Positions 8,178-16,694 of a stretch of DNA of 64,000 nucleotides are shown piece after piece. Source of the stretch: Burkholderiales bacterium C2 (GTDB lineage: Bacteria > Pseudomonadota > Gammaproteobacteria > Burkholderiales > Burkholderiaceae_C); NCBI GenBank assembly GCA_005503085.1, contig SCOI01000019.1, positions 58,838-122,837 of the forward strand, given 5' to 3'. Positions within the stretch are counted from its first letter, which is position 1. The number at the start of each line of letters is the position of its first letter. A program made the position numbers and the translations under genes. The notes beneath the pieces are model-generated. The model was not told where the DNA came from. It was given only the letters and a program-made list of their open reading frames with translations, and did not search any database.

Positions 8178-9418
8178 TGAACAGGACGCTGGACGCCGAT
8201 ATCACCGTCGTGGGCGCCGGCCCGGCCGGCATCGCCGCCGTCTGCCGCCTGATCGCGGCCGGCCGGCGCGTGGCCTGGGTCGACCAGGGCGCCCGGCCCG
8301 GCGGCCAGATCTGGCGCGCCGGCCTGCCGCCGCGCTGGGGGCGCGCGCTGGACGAGATCACGGCCAGCCCGCTGCTGCAGCGGCTGGCCGGCCATGCGGT
8401 GGTCGACGCCGATGGCCCGCAGCGCCTGCTGCTGCACGACACGCTGAGCAGGCATGGTTTGTGGGTGCGTTCGCCGCAGTTGCTGCTGGCGCTGGGCGCA
8501 CGCGAGCGTTTTCTGCCCTTCCCCGGCTGGACCCTGCCCGGCGTGCACGGGGCCGGCGGCCTGCAGGCGCTGATCAAGAACGGTTGGCCGATCGCCGGCC
8601 GGCGCCTGGTGCTGGCCGGTTCGGGCCCGCTGCTGCTGGCCGCCGCCGACACGGCCCGCGCGGCCGGTGCCGATCTGCTGCTGGTCGCCGAGCAGGCCTC
8701 GCGCGCCGCGCTGCTGGGCTTTGCCGCCGGCCTGGACGCCGCCCGGCTGGGCCAGGCCGCCGGCCTGGGCTGGCGGCTGCGCGGCCGCTACCGCAGCGGC
8801 CACTGGGTGCGGCGCGCGATCGGCAACGACAAGCTCGAAGCCGTCGTGATCAGCGATGGCCACAGCGAGCAGCAGCTGGCCTGCGACGCCTTGGGTGTCG
8901 GCTTCGGCCTGCTGCCCAATACCGAGCTGGCCGAGCTGCTGGGCTGCCGCGTCGAGGACGGCGCCATCGCGGTCGATGCACAGCTGCGGACTTCGCTGCC
9001 GCAGGTCTGGGCGGCCGGCGAATGCACCGGCATCGGCGGGGCCGACAAGGCCCTGGTCGAGGGCGAACTGGCGGCGCTGCAGATGCTGGGCCAGGACGGA
9101 CAGCCGCTGCAGGCCGCCCACCGCCAGGCCCAGCGCTTCGCACGTCGCCTGGCCAGCAGCTTTGCCTTGCGGCCCGAGCTGCTGCAGCTGGCCGAGGCCA
9201 AGACCCTGATCTGCCGCTGCGAGGATGTGTCCTTCGGTGCGCTGAAGGCGCAGCGCGGCTGGCGCGATGCCAAGCTGCAGACCCGTTGCGGCATGGGGGC
9301 CTGCCAGGGCCGCGTCTGCGGTCCTATCACCCAGCAGCTGATGGGCTGGGACGCACGCGGCCAGCGCGCGCCGCTGCAGCCGGCGCCGATCGCGCTATTC
9401 CTGCCGGACAAGACTTGA
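8174..9418 (+). CDS. FAD/NAD(P)-binding oxidoreductase subunit with C-terminal BFD-like [2Fe-2S] domain
   Basis: Second flavin subunit of the putative D-hydroxyproline dehydrogenase (HcnB/SoxA-alpha-like). The 414-residue protein has an FAD-binding motif VVGAGPAGIAAVCRL at the N-terminus, a second Rossmann motif VLAGSGPLLLAAADTA, and a C-terminal four-cysteine domain with LICRCEDVSFG and CGMGACQGRVCGP that should bind a [2Fe-2S] cluster. No membrane segments. The ATG at 8174 overlaps the ferredoxin stop by four bases. No deaminase or ketoglutarate-semialdehyde dehydrogenase, needed to finish the pathway to 2-oxoglutarate, is present in this window. Confidence 0.9.
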   Translation: MMNRTLDADITVVGAGPAGIAAVCRLIAAGRRVAWVDQGARPGGQIWRAGLPPRWGRALDEITASPLLQRLAGHAVVDADGPQRLLLHDTLSRHGLWVRSPQLLLALGARERFLPFPGWTLPGVHGAGGLQALIKNGWPIAGRRLVLAGSGPLLLAAADTARAAGADLLLVAEQASRAALLGFAAGLDAARLGQAAGLGWRLRGRYRSGHWVRRAIGNDKLEAVVISDGHSEQQLACDALGVGFGLLPNTELAELLGCRVEDGAIAVDAQLRTSLPQVWAAGECTGIGGADKALVEGELAALQMLGQDGQPLQAAHRQAQRFARRLASSFALRPELLQLAEAKTLICRCEDVSFGALKAQRGWRDAKLQTRCGMGACQGRVCGPITQQLMGWDARGQRAPLQPAPIALFLPDKT

Positions 9419-9449
9419 CCCTGCTCCCGGCATCGCCGATGCTGGCCGC

Positions 9450-10931
9450 ATGACCGGACCCCGCGCGCTGCTCGCCCTGTTGCTATTTCTCCTCGGCTTC
9501 GCGGCCTCGGCCCAGGAGCCGCTGCGCATAGGCTCCAAGCGCTTCACCGAGGCCTATATCCTGGCCGAAGTGCTGGCCCAGACGGCCCGGCCGCATGCGA
9601 GCGTCGAGCTCAAGCCGGGCCTGGGCAACACTGCCATCGTCTATGCCGCACTGCGCGCCGGCAGCATCGATCTCTATCCCGAGTATGTCGGCACGATAGA
9701 CCAGGAGATCCTGAAGAACGCTCAACCCTCGGCCTCGCTGGCGGCGATGAATGCGCAGCTCAAGCCGCTGGGCCTGGGCGTGGCCGTGCCGCTGGGCTTC
9801 AACAACGGCTATGCGCTGGCGATGAAGGCCGAGACCGCGCGCCGCCTGGGCATCGCCACACTGTCCGATCTGTCCCGCCACCCGAGCTTGCGCCTGGGCC
9901 TGAGCAATGAGTTCATCGGCCGCGCCGACGGCTGGCGCGGCCTGGCGCAGCGCTATGGCATGGCACAACAACCCAGCGGCCTGGACCATGGCCTGGCCTA
10001 TGACGCGGTGACGGCCGGCCAGATCGATGTGATCGACATCTACACGACCGACGCCAAGATAACCCACCTCGGCCTGACCGTGCTGGCCGACGACGCCGGC
10101 TACTTCCCGCGCTACGACGCGCTGCTGCTGTACCGGCTCGATGTGCCGCAGCGCTTCCCGGCCGCCTGGGCCGCGCTGCAGCGCCTGGGCGGCAGCATCA
10201 ATGAGAAGACCATGATCGCGCTGAATGCCAAGGCCGAGCTGCAGGGCCAGGGCTTCGAGGCGATTGCCCGCGAGCACCTGGCCGGCGGCGCGAGCGACAC
10301 GGTCCAGGCCGCGGGCTTCTGGGCCAAGCTCTTCGGCCCCGACCTGGCCCGGCTGACCGGGCAACACCTGACCCTGGTGCTGGCCTCGGTTGCGCTGGCG
10401 GTGCTGATCGGTGTGCCGCTGGCGATCGCCGTGGCGCCGCATGCCGGGCCGCGCGCCCTGGTGCTGGGCGCCAGCGGTCTGCTGCAGACCATCCCCTCGC
10501 TGGCCCTGCTGGCGGTGCTGATCTCCTGGGTCGACCGCATCGGCGCGCTGCCGGCCCTGCTGGCGCTGACGCTTTATGCGCTGCTGCCCATCATGCGCAA
10601 CACCTGCGTGGGGCTGGCCGAGGTGCCACAAGGCCTGCGCCTGGCCGGCACCGCCTTGGGCTTCACCACGCTGCAGCGCCTGCGCCTGATCGAGCTGCCG
10701 CTGGCGCTGCCGACCCTGGTGGCCGGTGTGCGCACAGCCACCAGCATCGCGGTCGGCACCGCGACGATTGCCGCTTTCATCGGCGCCGGCGGCTATGGCG
10801 AGCGCATCGTCACCGGCCTGGCGCTGAACGACAAGGACCTGCTGCTGGCCGGCGCCCTGCCCTCGGCCGCGCTGGCCCTGCTGTTTGAGGCGCTGTTCGG
10901 TCTGGCGGCCCGGCGCATGCGCCGCAGCTAG
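9450..10931 (+). CDS. OpuC-like ABC transporter, fused substrate-binding protein and permease
   Basis: Uptake of a quaternary-amine or amino-acid-like compound. The 493-residue protein has a signal peptide (residues 1-21, ending ASAQ), a periplasmic glycine-betaine/choline-type binding domain beginning PLRIGSKRFTEAYILAEVLA at about 23-290, and a C-terminal permease of about five to six helices (residues 305-480) with the EAA-like loop AGTALGFTTLQRLRLIELPLALP. The order is binding domain first, opposite to EgtU/BusAB-like fusions. It is 31 bp after the dehydrogenase genes, so hydroxyproline or a hydroxyproline betaine is a reasonable substrate guess. No cognate ATPase gene is in the window. 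Confidence 0.88.
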   Translation: MTGPRALLALLLFLLGFAASAQEPLRIGSKRFTEAYILAEVLAQTARPHASVELKPGLGNTAIVYAALRAGSIDLYPEYVGTIDQEILKNAQPSASLAAMNAQLKPLGLGVAVPLGFNNGYALAMKAETARRLGIATLSDLSRHPSLRLGLSNEFIGRADGWRGLAQRYGMAQQPSGLDHGLAYDAVTAGQIDVIDIYTTDAKITHLGLTVLADDAGYFPRYDALLLYRLDVPQRFPAAWAALQRLGGSINEKTMIALNAKAELQGQGFEAIAREHLAGGASDTVQAAGFWAKLFGPDLARLTGQHLTLVLASVALAVLIGVPLAIAVAPHAGPRALVLGASGLLQTIPSLALLAVLISWVDRIGALPALLALTLYALLPIMRNTCVGLAEVPQGLRLAGTALGFTTLQRLRLIELPLALPTLVAGVRTATSIAVGTATIAAFIGAGGYGERIVTGLALNDKDLLLAGALPSAALALLFEALFGLAARRMRRS

Positions 10932-11062
10932 CGCCTACCGCAAGGTCGGTGTCGTCCACCCCGGTCTGCCTTGTTCAAAAAACTTTTGGGACGGCATGTC
11001 GAATTGTCTAGCCTTGCCTCGTCGTGGGAATGTAGCCAACCACCACCTCAAGGAGAGACGAG

Positions 11063-11953
11063 ATGCGATTCATGGTTTTGATCAAGGCCGACAAGAACAG
11101 CGAAGCCGGCCAGATGCCCAGCGAGCAGCTGCTGACCGAGATGGGCAATTTCAACGAAGCGCTGGTCCAGGCCGGCGTGCTGCTGTCCGGCGAGGGCCTG
11201 CACCCCAGCAGCAAGGGCGCGCGGGTGCGCTTCTCGGGCACGGAGCGCTCGGTGATCGACGGGCCGTTCGCCGAGACCAAGGAGCTGGTCGCCGGCTTCT
11301 GGATCTGGCAGGTCAAGTCGCGCGAGGAAGCCATCGAATGGGCCAAGCGCTGCCCCACGCCGATGGGCGAGAACAGCGAGATCGAGCTGCGCCAGATCTT
11401 CGAGGCCGAGGATTTCGGCGCCGAGTACACGCCGGAGCTGCGCGCGCAGGAAGACCGGCTGCGCGCAGAGCTGGCCGCGCCCAAGATCGAGCCGGTGCCC
11501 GAATCGCGCGGCGCGATTCCCTATCTGGTGATACGCGGCGCGGCCGACGCGATTGGCTTCTACCAGCAGGTGCTCGGTGCCAGCGTGGTGTTCCGGCTCG
11601 ACGCGCCGGACGGCAAGCCCATGCATGCCGAGCTGAGCGTCGGCCCGGCCCGCTTCATGCTGACCGAGGAGCGGCCCGAGTACCAGGCGCTGAGCCCCCT
11701 GTCGGTGGGCGGCACCGGCAGCAGCGTGGTGGCCTATGTGCCCGATGTCGATGCGGCGGTGGCGCGCGCCATCGCGGCCGGCGCCACCCTGATCATGCCG
11801 GTGGCCGACCAGTTCTGGGGCGATCGCAGCGGCAGCATCACCGACCCCTTCGGCCACCAGTGGATGATCTCCACCCACATCGAGGATCCGACGCCGGAGC
11901 AGGTCCGGCAGCGGGCTCAGGCCATGTTCGAGGGTGGCACCAAGCCCTGCTGA
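11063..11953 (+). CDS. YCII-related / VOC (PhnB-like) two-domain protein
   Basis: Unknown role. The 296-residue product fuses an N-terminal YCII domain (residues 1-118, with the DGPF motif at 66-69, as in the proteins encoded near ECF sigma factors) to a C-terminal vicinal-oxygen-chelate domain (about 145-290, with AIPYLVIRGAADAIGFYQQV and ITDPFGHQWMISTH, typical of PhnB-like glyoxalase folds). AAGGAGAGACGAG precedes the ATG. These two domains are normally separate genes. The 3' end overlaps the convergent gene by 37 bp. Cytoplasmic; no ECF sigma factor is adjacent. Confidence 0.88.
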   Translation: MRFMVLIKADKNSEAGQMPSEQLLTEMGNFNEALVQAGVLLSGEGLHPSSKGARVRFSGTERSVIDGPFAETKELVAGFWIWQVKSREEAIEWAKRCPTPMGENSEIELRQIFEAEDFGAEYTPELRAQEDRLRAELAAPKIEPVPESRGAIPYLVIRGAADAIGFYQQVLGASVVFRLDAPDGKPMHAELSVGPARFMLTEERPEYQALSPLSVGGTGSSVVAYVPDVDAAVARAIAAGATLIMPVADQFWGDRSGSITDPFGHQWMISTHIEDPTPEQVRQRAQAMFEGGTKPC

Positions 11954-12273
11954 GCGTCGCGGCTGTTTTGTTGCAGCCGGCTCAGCAGCCGACGGGCACT
12001 CAGCTCCGAGGCTATCGCCAGCTCCAGCGGCGACTGCGACAGGCCCGAGCGCTCGTAATGCAGGTTCTCGTACAGCTGGGCCGCCGCCGGGCTGGCGCGC
12101 AGCACTGCCAGCAGCGCGTCGCCCGGCAGATCGTCGGCGTCTATCAGCGCCTGCACGGTCTGCACCAGCTTGCGGTACTGCGCGGCGCCGACCAGGGCGG
12201 GGTTGGCGTCGACGCGCTCCAGCAGCTGCGTCATCGCGATCAGGTTCTCGATACGGCTTGTGGCGATGGCCAT
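11917..12273 (-). CDS. Hypothetical protein, 118 aa
   Basis: Not recognised. The product (MAIATSRIENLIAMTQLLER...) is predicted soluble, helical and without cysteine or obvious motifs; it reads as a compact regulatory or structural helical bundle. I chose the ATG at 12273; an upstream start at 12318 would add residues of low quality. The last 37 bp overlap the convergent YCII-VOC gene, which is unusual but both frames have good codon character. Real gene likely, function unknown. Confidence 0.6.
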   Translation of the reverse strand: MAIATSRIENLIAMTQLLERVDANPALVGAAQYRKLVQTVQALIDADDLPGDALLAVLRASPAAAQLYENLHYERSGLSQSPLELAIASELSARRLLSRLQQNSRDAQQGLVPPSNMA

Positions 12274-12409
12274 GGATGGGACCTCGTAGGGCTGGGCGGC
12301 GAGTCGTCGCCCTGACAAGGCTCAGATGGCAGCGCGGCGACGTTTTTCAAGATGGGGCGGAGTGCTGGCTTGAAGGCGAGCTCAACGCTCACTGGGCGAA
12401 TTCAATCGG

Positions 12410-12928
12410 TCAGCGCACCCACGCCGCCAACTCAGGGTCCAGCGGGTCGAGTGTCGGCAAGGAGCGAAGCTCATGCTTTGGGCCGGCATAGGCCTCGAAG
12501 CAGCGCTCATGGGCGGCAAGCGACAGCGGGCCGCTGCGCGCGTAGTAGTCGGCAACCCAGGACAGCAGAAACCCGAGCTTGGCATCCTGCTCCTGCCGCG
12601 ATGCGTACTTGTGCGGCTCCCACGGCCGCGCGCGGCAGTTGGCCAGGCAGGCCTCCAGCCCCGGGTTCAGGAAGACAAGCCTGGGCCTGAACTCCAGCGC
12701 CGCCTCGATCAGCGTCGTGTAGCAGCCCTCGACCAGCCAGTTCGGATGGCCGCGACAGAAGGCACGGACCTCGGCGCGCGCCAGCGCTTCCGGGCGCGGC
12801 ACCGCGATCTGCCCAGGCTCCCAGGCCACGGTGTCCAGATCAAGGCAGGGCATACCGCCAGCGGCGGCCAGCGCCGCAGCCAGCGTGGACTTGCCGGAGC
12901 CGGAGTTACCGAGGATGGCGATGGGCAT
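12410..12928 (-). CDS. P-loop nucleoside/adenylate kinase-like protein
   Basis: A 172-residue small P-loop NTPase resembling the FlaR/topology-modulation and shikimate-kinase-like group. The Walker A motif GNSGSGKST is at residues 7-15, and the region after it (LDLDTVAWEPGQ) resembles the acceptor-binding part of these kinases. A lid-like basic segment (NCRARPWEPHKYASRQEQD) is near residue 100. The phosphate acceptor is unknown. No operon partner; the GST gene lies 53 bp upstream on the same strand. Confidence 0.8.
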   Translation of the reverse strand: MPIAILGNSGSGKSTLAAALAAAGGMPCLDLDTVAWEPGQIAVPRPEALARAEVRAFCRGHPNWLVEGCYTTLIEAALEFRPRLVFLNPGLEACLANCRARPWEPHKYASRQEQDAKLGFLLSWVADYYARSGPLSLAAHERCFEAYAGPKHELRSLPTLDPLDPELAAWVR

Positions 12929-12981
12929 GGGTTCTGGGTTGGACTGCCGCCGGCCGGTCAGTGCAACCGAGGCGCGACCCC

Positions 12982-13617
12982 TCAGCCCTGATAGGTCGCG
13001 TCACTGTGCGGCGCCGCGATGAATGCGGGCAGCCGCTCGGCCGCCGCCGAATAGGCCGTCAGCATGGGGAAGTCCGCCGCTGGCGCCAGCTCGGGCACCA
13101 GCTCGCGGGTGAAGTGCCAGACCACGGCCGTGGTCAGCCCGGCTTGATCCATGGCCGAGGCGGGTGCGGGCAGCGGCTGGCGGGCCAGTTCGGCCTCCAG
13201 CGCGCCATAGGCGGCCCGAGCCTGAGCCTGGATGCGCTCGACCCAGGGTGCGTGCTGCTTCTCGCTCGGGCGCAGCGCACGTTCGTAGACGATCTGCACG
13301 GTCTTCTCGCAGCCCGCCAGCGCCAGGCCGATCAGGCGCAGCGCATGGCGGCGTGCGGCCAGCTCGGCGGGCATCAGGCTGCGCGCCGGGTCGGCCATGG
13401 CCTCGGCGTAGTCGAGGATCAGGCTGGAATCCATCAACACCGTGCCGTCATCGCAGACCAGGCTGGGCGCCTTGACCACCGGATTGATGGCACTGAATTC
13501 CGCGAAGCCGCGAAACACCGAGATCGAGCGATGCGTGAACGGCAGGCCCAGCAACTGCAGCGAAATGGCGACCCGTCGCACATAGGGCGAGTCCAGCATG
13601 CCGATCAATTCCATCAT
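12982..13617 (-). CDS. Glutathione S-transferase family protein
   Basis: Probable glutathione-dependent transferase or reductase. The 211-residue protein begins with the thioredoxin-like GST domain (ELIGMLDSPYVRRVAISLQ), in which the Ser-Pro-Tyr at the active-site loop is typical of bacterial GSTs, followed by NPVVKAPSLVCDDG and MDSSLILDYAEA, the cis-Pro loop and the glutathione-contacting Asp-Ser pair. A helical C-terminal domain follows. Two adjacent ATG codons (13617, 13614) are possible starts. Divergent from the Pr6Pr gene. Substrate unknown. Confidence 0.9.
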   Translation of the reverse strand: MMELIGMLDSPYVRRVAISLQLLGLPFTHRSISVFRGFAEFSAINPVVKAPSLVCDDGTVLMDSSLILDYAEAMADPARSLMPAELAARRHALRLIGLALAGCEKTVQIVYERALRPSEKQHAPWVERIQAQARAAYGALEAELARQPLPAPASAMDQAGLTTAVVWHFTRELVPELAPAADFPMLTAYSAAAERLPAFIAAPHSDATYQG

Positions 13618-13743
13618 GCGTCTCCAGCAAACACAGGACGCTCAGTTTAGGCGGCCTTCGCGCTTGCCAAGCGCAGCAATGGGGACACGCCCGCTACCAT
13701 CTCGCCGAGCCTATCCATCCAGTGACCATGTCCGGAGCCGCCG

Positions 13744-14394
13744 ATGCAAGCCCAAAGCCGCAAGCCCGACATCAGCCCGTCGAAACCGCTGCTGCGCCTG
13801 GGCCTGGCGCTGCTCACGCTGGGCGCCATCGCCTGGCAGTTGCGAATAGGCCTGAGCCTGGGCATGGACCCGGTCAACTTCTTCAGCTACTTCACCAATC
13901 TGTCCAATCTGCTGGCGGCCAGCGTGCTGCTGGTGCTGGCGCTGGATGAGTTGCTGAACAGCGGCCGCCTGGCGACACGGCCGGGCTGGCAAGCGCTGCG
14001 CGCCCGCACCATCGCCAATATGCTGGTGGTGGGCCTGGTGTTCGCCGTGCTGCTGCGCGACGTGGATCTGGGCGCCTTGCGGCCCTGGATCAACTTCGTG
14101 CTGCACACGCTGATGCCTTGCGCGCTGCTGCTGGACTGGTGGCTGCGGCCACCGGCCGCCGACCACGGCCTGGAAATCAGCGCGAGATCGCTGGGTCTGA
14201 CCCTGCTGTTCCCGGCCCTCTATCTGAGCTATGTGATGCTGCGCGGCTCGGCCACCGGCTGGTACCCCTACCCCTTCCTGCAACCCGATCAGGCCGGTGG
14301 TGGACTGGCCGTGGCCAGCTACGCGCTGGGCATCGCGGTGAGCTTTGTGGCGGCCCATCTGTTCTTGCGGGCCGTGGCGCGTTGGCGGCGATGA
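13744..14394 (+). CDS. Pr6Pr family membrane protein
   Basis: Integral membrane protein of unknown role, of the Pr6Pr (six-helix) family distantly related to the eukaryotic FAR-17a/AIG1 proteins. The 216-residue product has about six hydrophobic helices (roughly residues 15-35, 42-66, 84-104, 112-130, 150-170 and 185-212). The signature NFFSYFTNLSNLLAA near residue 45 and the WYPYPFLQP loop near 175 fit the family. It stands alone between divergent or convergent genes. Confidence 0.85.
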   Translation: MQAQSRKPDISPSKPLLRLGLALLTLGAIAWQLRIGLSLGMDPVNFFSYFTNLSNLLAASVLLVLALDELLNSGRLATRPGWQALRARTIANMLVVGLVFAVLLRDVDLGALRPWINFVLHTLMPCALLLDWWLRPPAADHGLEISARSLGLTLLFPALYLSYVMLRGSATGWYPYPFLQPDQAGGGLAVASYALGIAVSFVAAHLFLRAVARWRR

Positions 14395-14418
14395 AGATGG
14401 GGTGGGCGCGTGACTCCG

Positions 14419-15165
14419 CTATGCGTTGAACCCACCGTCGATGGTCAGGCTTGCGCCGGTGACATAGCCGGTTTCGGGACCGGCCAGGTAAGCGACCATG
14501 GCCGCCACCTCGTCGGCGCTGCCATAGCGCTGCACCGCCATGTATTGCGCCTTGAGCATCTCGGCGAACTCGCCTTGATCGGGGTTCATGTCCGTGTTGA
14601 TCGGGCCGGGCTGCACATTGTTGATGGTGATGCCGCGCGGACCGAGATCACGCGCCAATCCTTGAACAAGCCCTTGCAGGGCGGACTTGCTCATCGCGTA
14701 GACGGCACCGCCCTGGAAGGGCATCCGCTCGGCGTTGCAGCTGCCGATATTGATAATGCGCGCGCCCTTTCTCATATGCTTGGCGGCGGCCTGTGTGGCC
14801 ACGAACACCGCACGCACATTCACGGCAACGGTCTGATCGAAGTCGGCGAGCGAGAACTCATCCAACGGGCCCATCTTCAGGACACCGGCACTGTTGACCA
14901 GGATGTCGATGCCACCCAGCTCCTGCACCGTCCGGTCGACGGCGGCAAGCACGGCGCTGGCATCGGCGCTGTCGGCCTGGATCGCGATGGCCTGCACACC
15001 CAGCGCCTTGACCTCGGCCACGAGTTTGTCGGCCGTGGCGGCCGAACTGCTGTAGGTGAACGCAATGTGGGCACCCTCGCGGGCCAGCCGTCTCACGATG
15101 GCGGCGCCAATGCCGCGGCTGCCTCCGGTGACCAATGCACGCTTCTTGCTCAGCGTCTGACTCAT
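14419..15165 (-). CDS. SDR family oxidoreductase (3-oxoacyl-ACP reductase-like)
   Basis: NAD(P)H-dependent short-chain dehydrogenase. The 248-residue protein has the cofactor motif ALVTGGSRGIGAAIVRRLA, NSAG near residue 92, catalytic Ser in INIGSCNAE and the YAMSK catalytic Tyr/Lys pair, then the usual NVQPGPINTDMNP and a C-terminal TGASLTIDGGFNA. Length and order are standard. Substrate cannot be told from sequence; no operon partner, and the neighbours give no pathway. Confidence 0.92.
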   Translation of the reverse strand: MSQTLSKKRALVTGGSRGIGAAIVRRLAREGAHIAFTYSSSAATADKLVAEVKALGVQAIAIQADSADASAVLAAVDRTVQELGGIDILVNSAGVLKMGPLDEFSLADFDQTVAVNVRAVFVATQAAAKHMRKGARIINIGSCNAERMPFQGGAVYAMSKSALQGLVQGLARDLGPRGITINNVQPGPINTDMNPDQGEFAEMLKAQYMAVQRYGSADEVAAMVAYLAGPETGYVTGASLTIDGGFNA

Positions 15166-15519
15166 GCCATGTCCTTGCTCGTTGATGTTGACTTGAACCC
15201 GAGTGCCCGGTTCCTCCCAGAGACACAGAGTCAGGCTATCACGGCAAGGGTCGTGGGATCGATGCTCAGGCCAGCGACCTCATCTGAGAGCCAGGGTCTT
15301 GATGCGAGAACTCTTCAATTTCAAGACTCCTCCCCGCGCGAAAAAGGTTCACACTGTGCTTTCTCATAGGCCTCGTCCGTCGCTCCAAACGAGCACTCAT
15401 GAAACAAGAGGGGAGGATTCGGCTCAAGCACCGAGGATGGCGACTCCGCATCATCGGCGACCACGACAAATTTAGATTTGTAGTCAAGACCTGGCCCTGT
15501 CATGGTCCGGCCCATGGGG
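15166..15519. other. Intergenic stretch without a supported gene
   Basis: No convincing coding frame on either strand in these 354 bp: the open frames present lack ribosome sites and family-like sequence. Base composition is less GC-biased than the surroundings. The only recognisable element is the 19-bp dispersed repeat at 15481-15499. The stretch may be a degraded mobile or accessory remnant. Confidence 0.5.
15481..15499 (+). repeat. Dispersed 19-bp repeat copy 1 (REP-like)
   Basis: TAGTCAAGACCTGGCCCTG. The reverse complement of 63261-63279 matches this at 18 of 19 positions. Both copies lie in gene-free, lower-GC sequence. Similar short motifs are common beside REP-associated transposases in proteobacteria, but no transposase is present here, so the nature is inferred. 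Confidence 0.5.
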
Positions 15520-15882
15520 CTACTTGAGCTGCCCCGGATCGTAGAAAAACTGCTCTTCGACGATGAGATTGCCTTCCCAGCGTTGGTAAGCCAGTTCTTC
15601 AAAGCGCACGGACTTGCCCGAGCGCAGTTGGTACTCGAAGGTCCATCGAACGACGACGATGTCCCCATTGATCAAGACAGGACGAATGCAGCTTGCGCGT
15701 GGATTGACGACGGATGCCTGAGCCGCTTCTTCATGCTTCAACAAGGCCTGTTTCCCAGTCCGTGGCTCGGACTGGTTCTCCTTCATCGTCGCGTGCTCGG
15801 CGTAGAAGGTCCGGATGGCTTCGACGCCATGTCCTGCTTCGACGGTCGCCAGGAAACGTTCGACAACTTCGGTGGACGGCAT
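15520..15882 (-). CDS. SnoaL-like / NTF2-fold protein
   Basis: A 120-residue single-domain protein (MPSTEVVERFLATVEAGHGV...) with the size and pattern of the SnoaL/NTF2-like superfamily: N-terminal helices, then FYAEHATMKENQSEP and a beta-rich half with GDIVVVRWTFEYQLRSGK and FEELAYQRWEGNLIVEEQFFYDP. Such proteins are often isomerases, hydrolases or ligand-binding subunits; no specific activity can be assigned. No operon partner. Confidence 0.82.
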   Translation of the reverse strand: MPSTEVVERFLATVEAGHGVEAIRTFYAEHATMKENQSEPRTGKQALLKHEEAAQASVVNPRASCIRPVLINGDIVVVRWTFEYQLRSGKSVRFEELAYQRWEGNLIVEEQFFYDPGQLK

Positions 15883-15958
15883 GCGTGATGGGGCAACGGA
15901 GTTTGGTTCGGGCTACTCTAATTCCTGCCGGGTCTAAGCCCTCGGCGCTGTCGCCCCC

Positions 15959-16693
15959 TCACCCCACCTTCTTCGCCGCCCCCAGATAGGTCTCAATGAC
16001 CCGCGGATCGCGTGCCAGCTCGGCGGCCGGGCCTTCCAGCCCGATCTCGCCGGTTTCCAGCACGTAGCCGTAGTCGGCCACTTCCAGCGCGGCGCGGGCA
16101 TTCTGCTCGATCAAGAGGATGGAGACGCCGGTGTCGCGCAGGCGTGCGACGATGCGGAAGATCTCCTTAACGATCAGCGGGGCCAGGCCCAGGCTGGGCT
16201 CGTCCAGCATCAGCACCTTGGGTTGGGCCATCAGCGCGCGGCCCACGGCCAGCATCTGGCGCTCGCCGCCCGACAGCGTGCCGGCCAGTTGCTCGCGGCG
16301 CTCCTTCAGCCGCGGGAACAGCTCGAACACCTTCTCCAGGCCCTCGCGCCAATCCCGCTGACCCAGGCGCATCGGGCGGAAGCCGCCCAGCACCAGGTTG
16401 TCCTCAACGCTCATCGTCGTGAACAGCTCACGCTTCTCGGGCACCAGGGCCAGGCCCTTCATGACCCGCTCCTCCAGGCCCAGGGCCCCGATGTCCTCGC
16501 CGTCGAACAAGACCTGACCCTTGGCGGGCAGCACGCCCATCAGCGCGTTCAGCGTGGTGCTCTTGCCGGCGCCGTTGGGGCCGATCACAGTGACGACAGA
16601 ACCCTGCGGCAGGCGCAGGTTCAGCCCGCTCAGCACCTCGGCGCGGCCGTAGCCGGCGTGCAGGTTGGTGACGTTCAGCAAATCGTTGGCCAT
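15959..16693 (-). CDS. livF: Branched-chain amino acid-type ABC transporter ATPase LivF
   Basis: Second ATPase of a LivFGHM-type importer. The 244-residue protein has Walker [10 protein letters not shown] (about residues 38-46), Q-loop, the ABC signature LSGGERQM, Walker B VLMLDEPSLGLAP and the switch His-region IEQNARAALEVAD, all typical of LivF. It is the last gene of the livH-(livM-livG)-livF unit, one base after its neighbour. Substrate may be a branched-chain amino acid or an aromatic acid, since Burkholderiales use this family for both. Confidence 0.95.
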   Translation of the reverse strand: MANDLLNVTNLHAGYGRAEVLSGLNLRLPQGSVVTVIGPNGAGKSTTLNALMGVLPAKGQVLFDGEDIGALGLEERVMKGLALVPEKRELFTTMSVEDNLVLGGFRPMRLGQRDWREGLEKVFELFPRLKERREQLAGTLSGGERQMLAVGRALMAQPKVLMLDEPSLGLAPLIVKEIFRIVARLRDTGVSILLIEQNARAALEVADYGYVLETGEIGLEGPAAELARDPRVIETYLGAAKKVG

Positions 16694-16694
16694 C

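Noticed and set aside
15266..15487. Short minus-strand frames in the 15.2-15.5 kb gap as genes
   Set aside because: No start signals, no family resemblance, unusual codon use.
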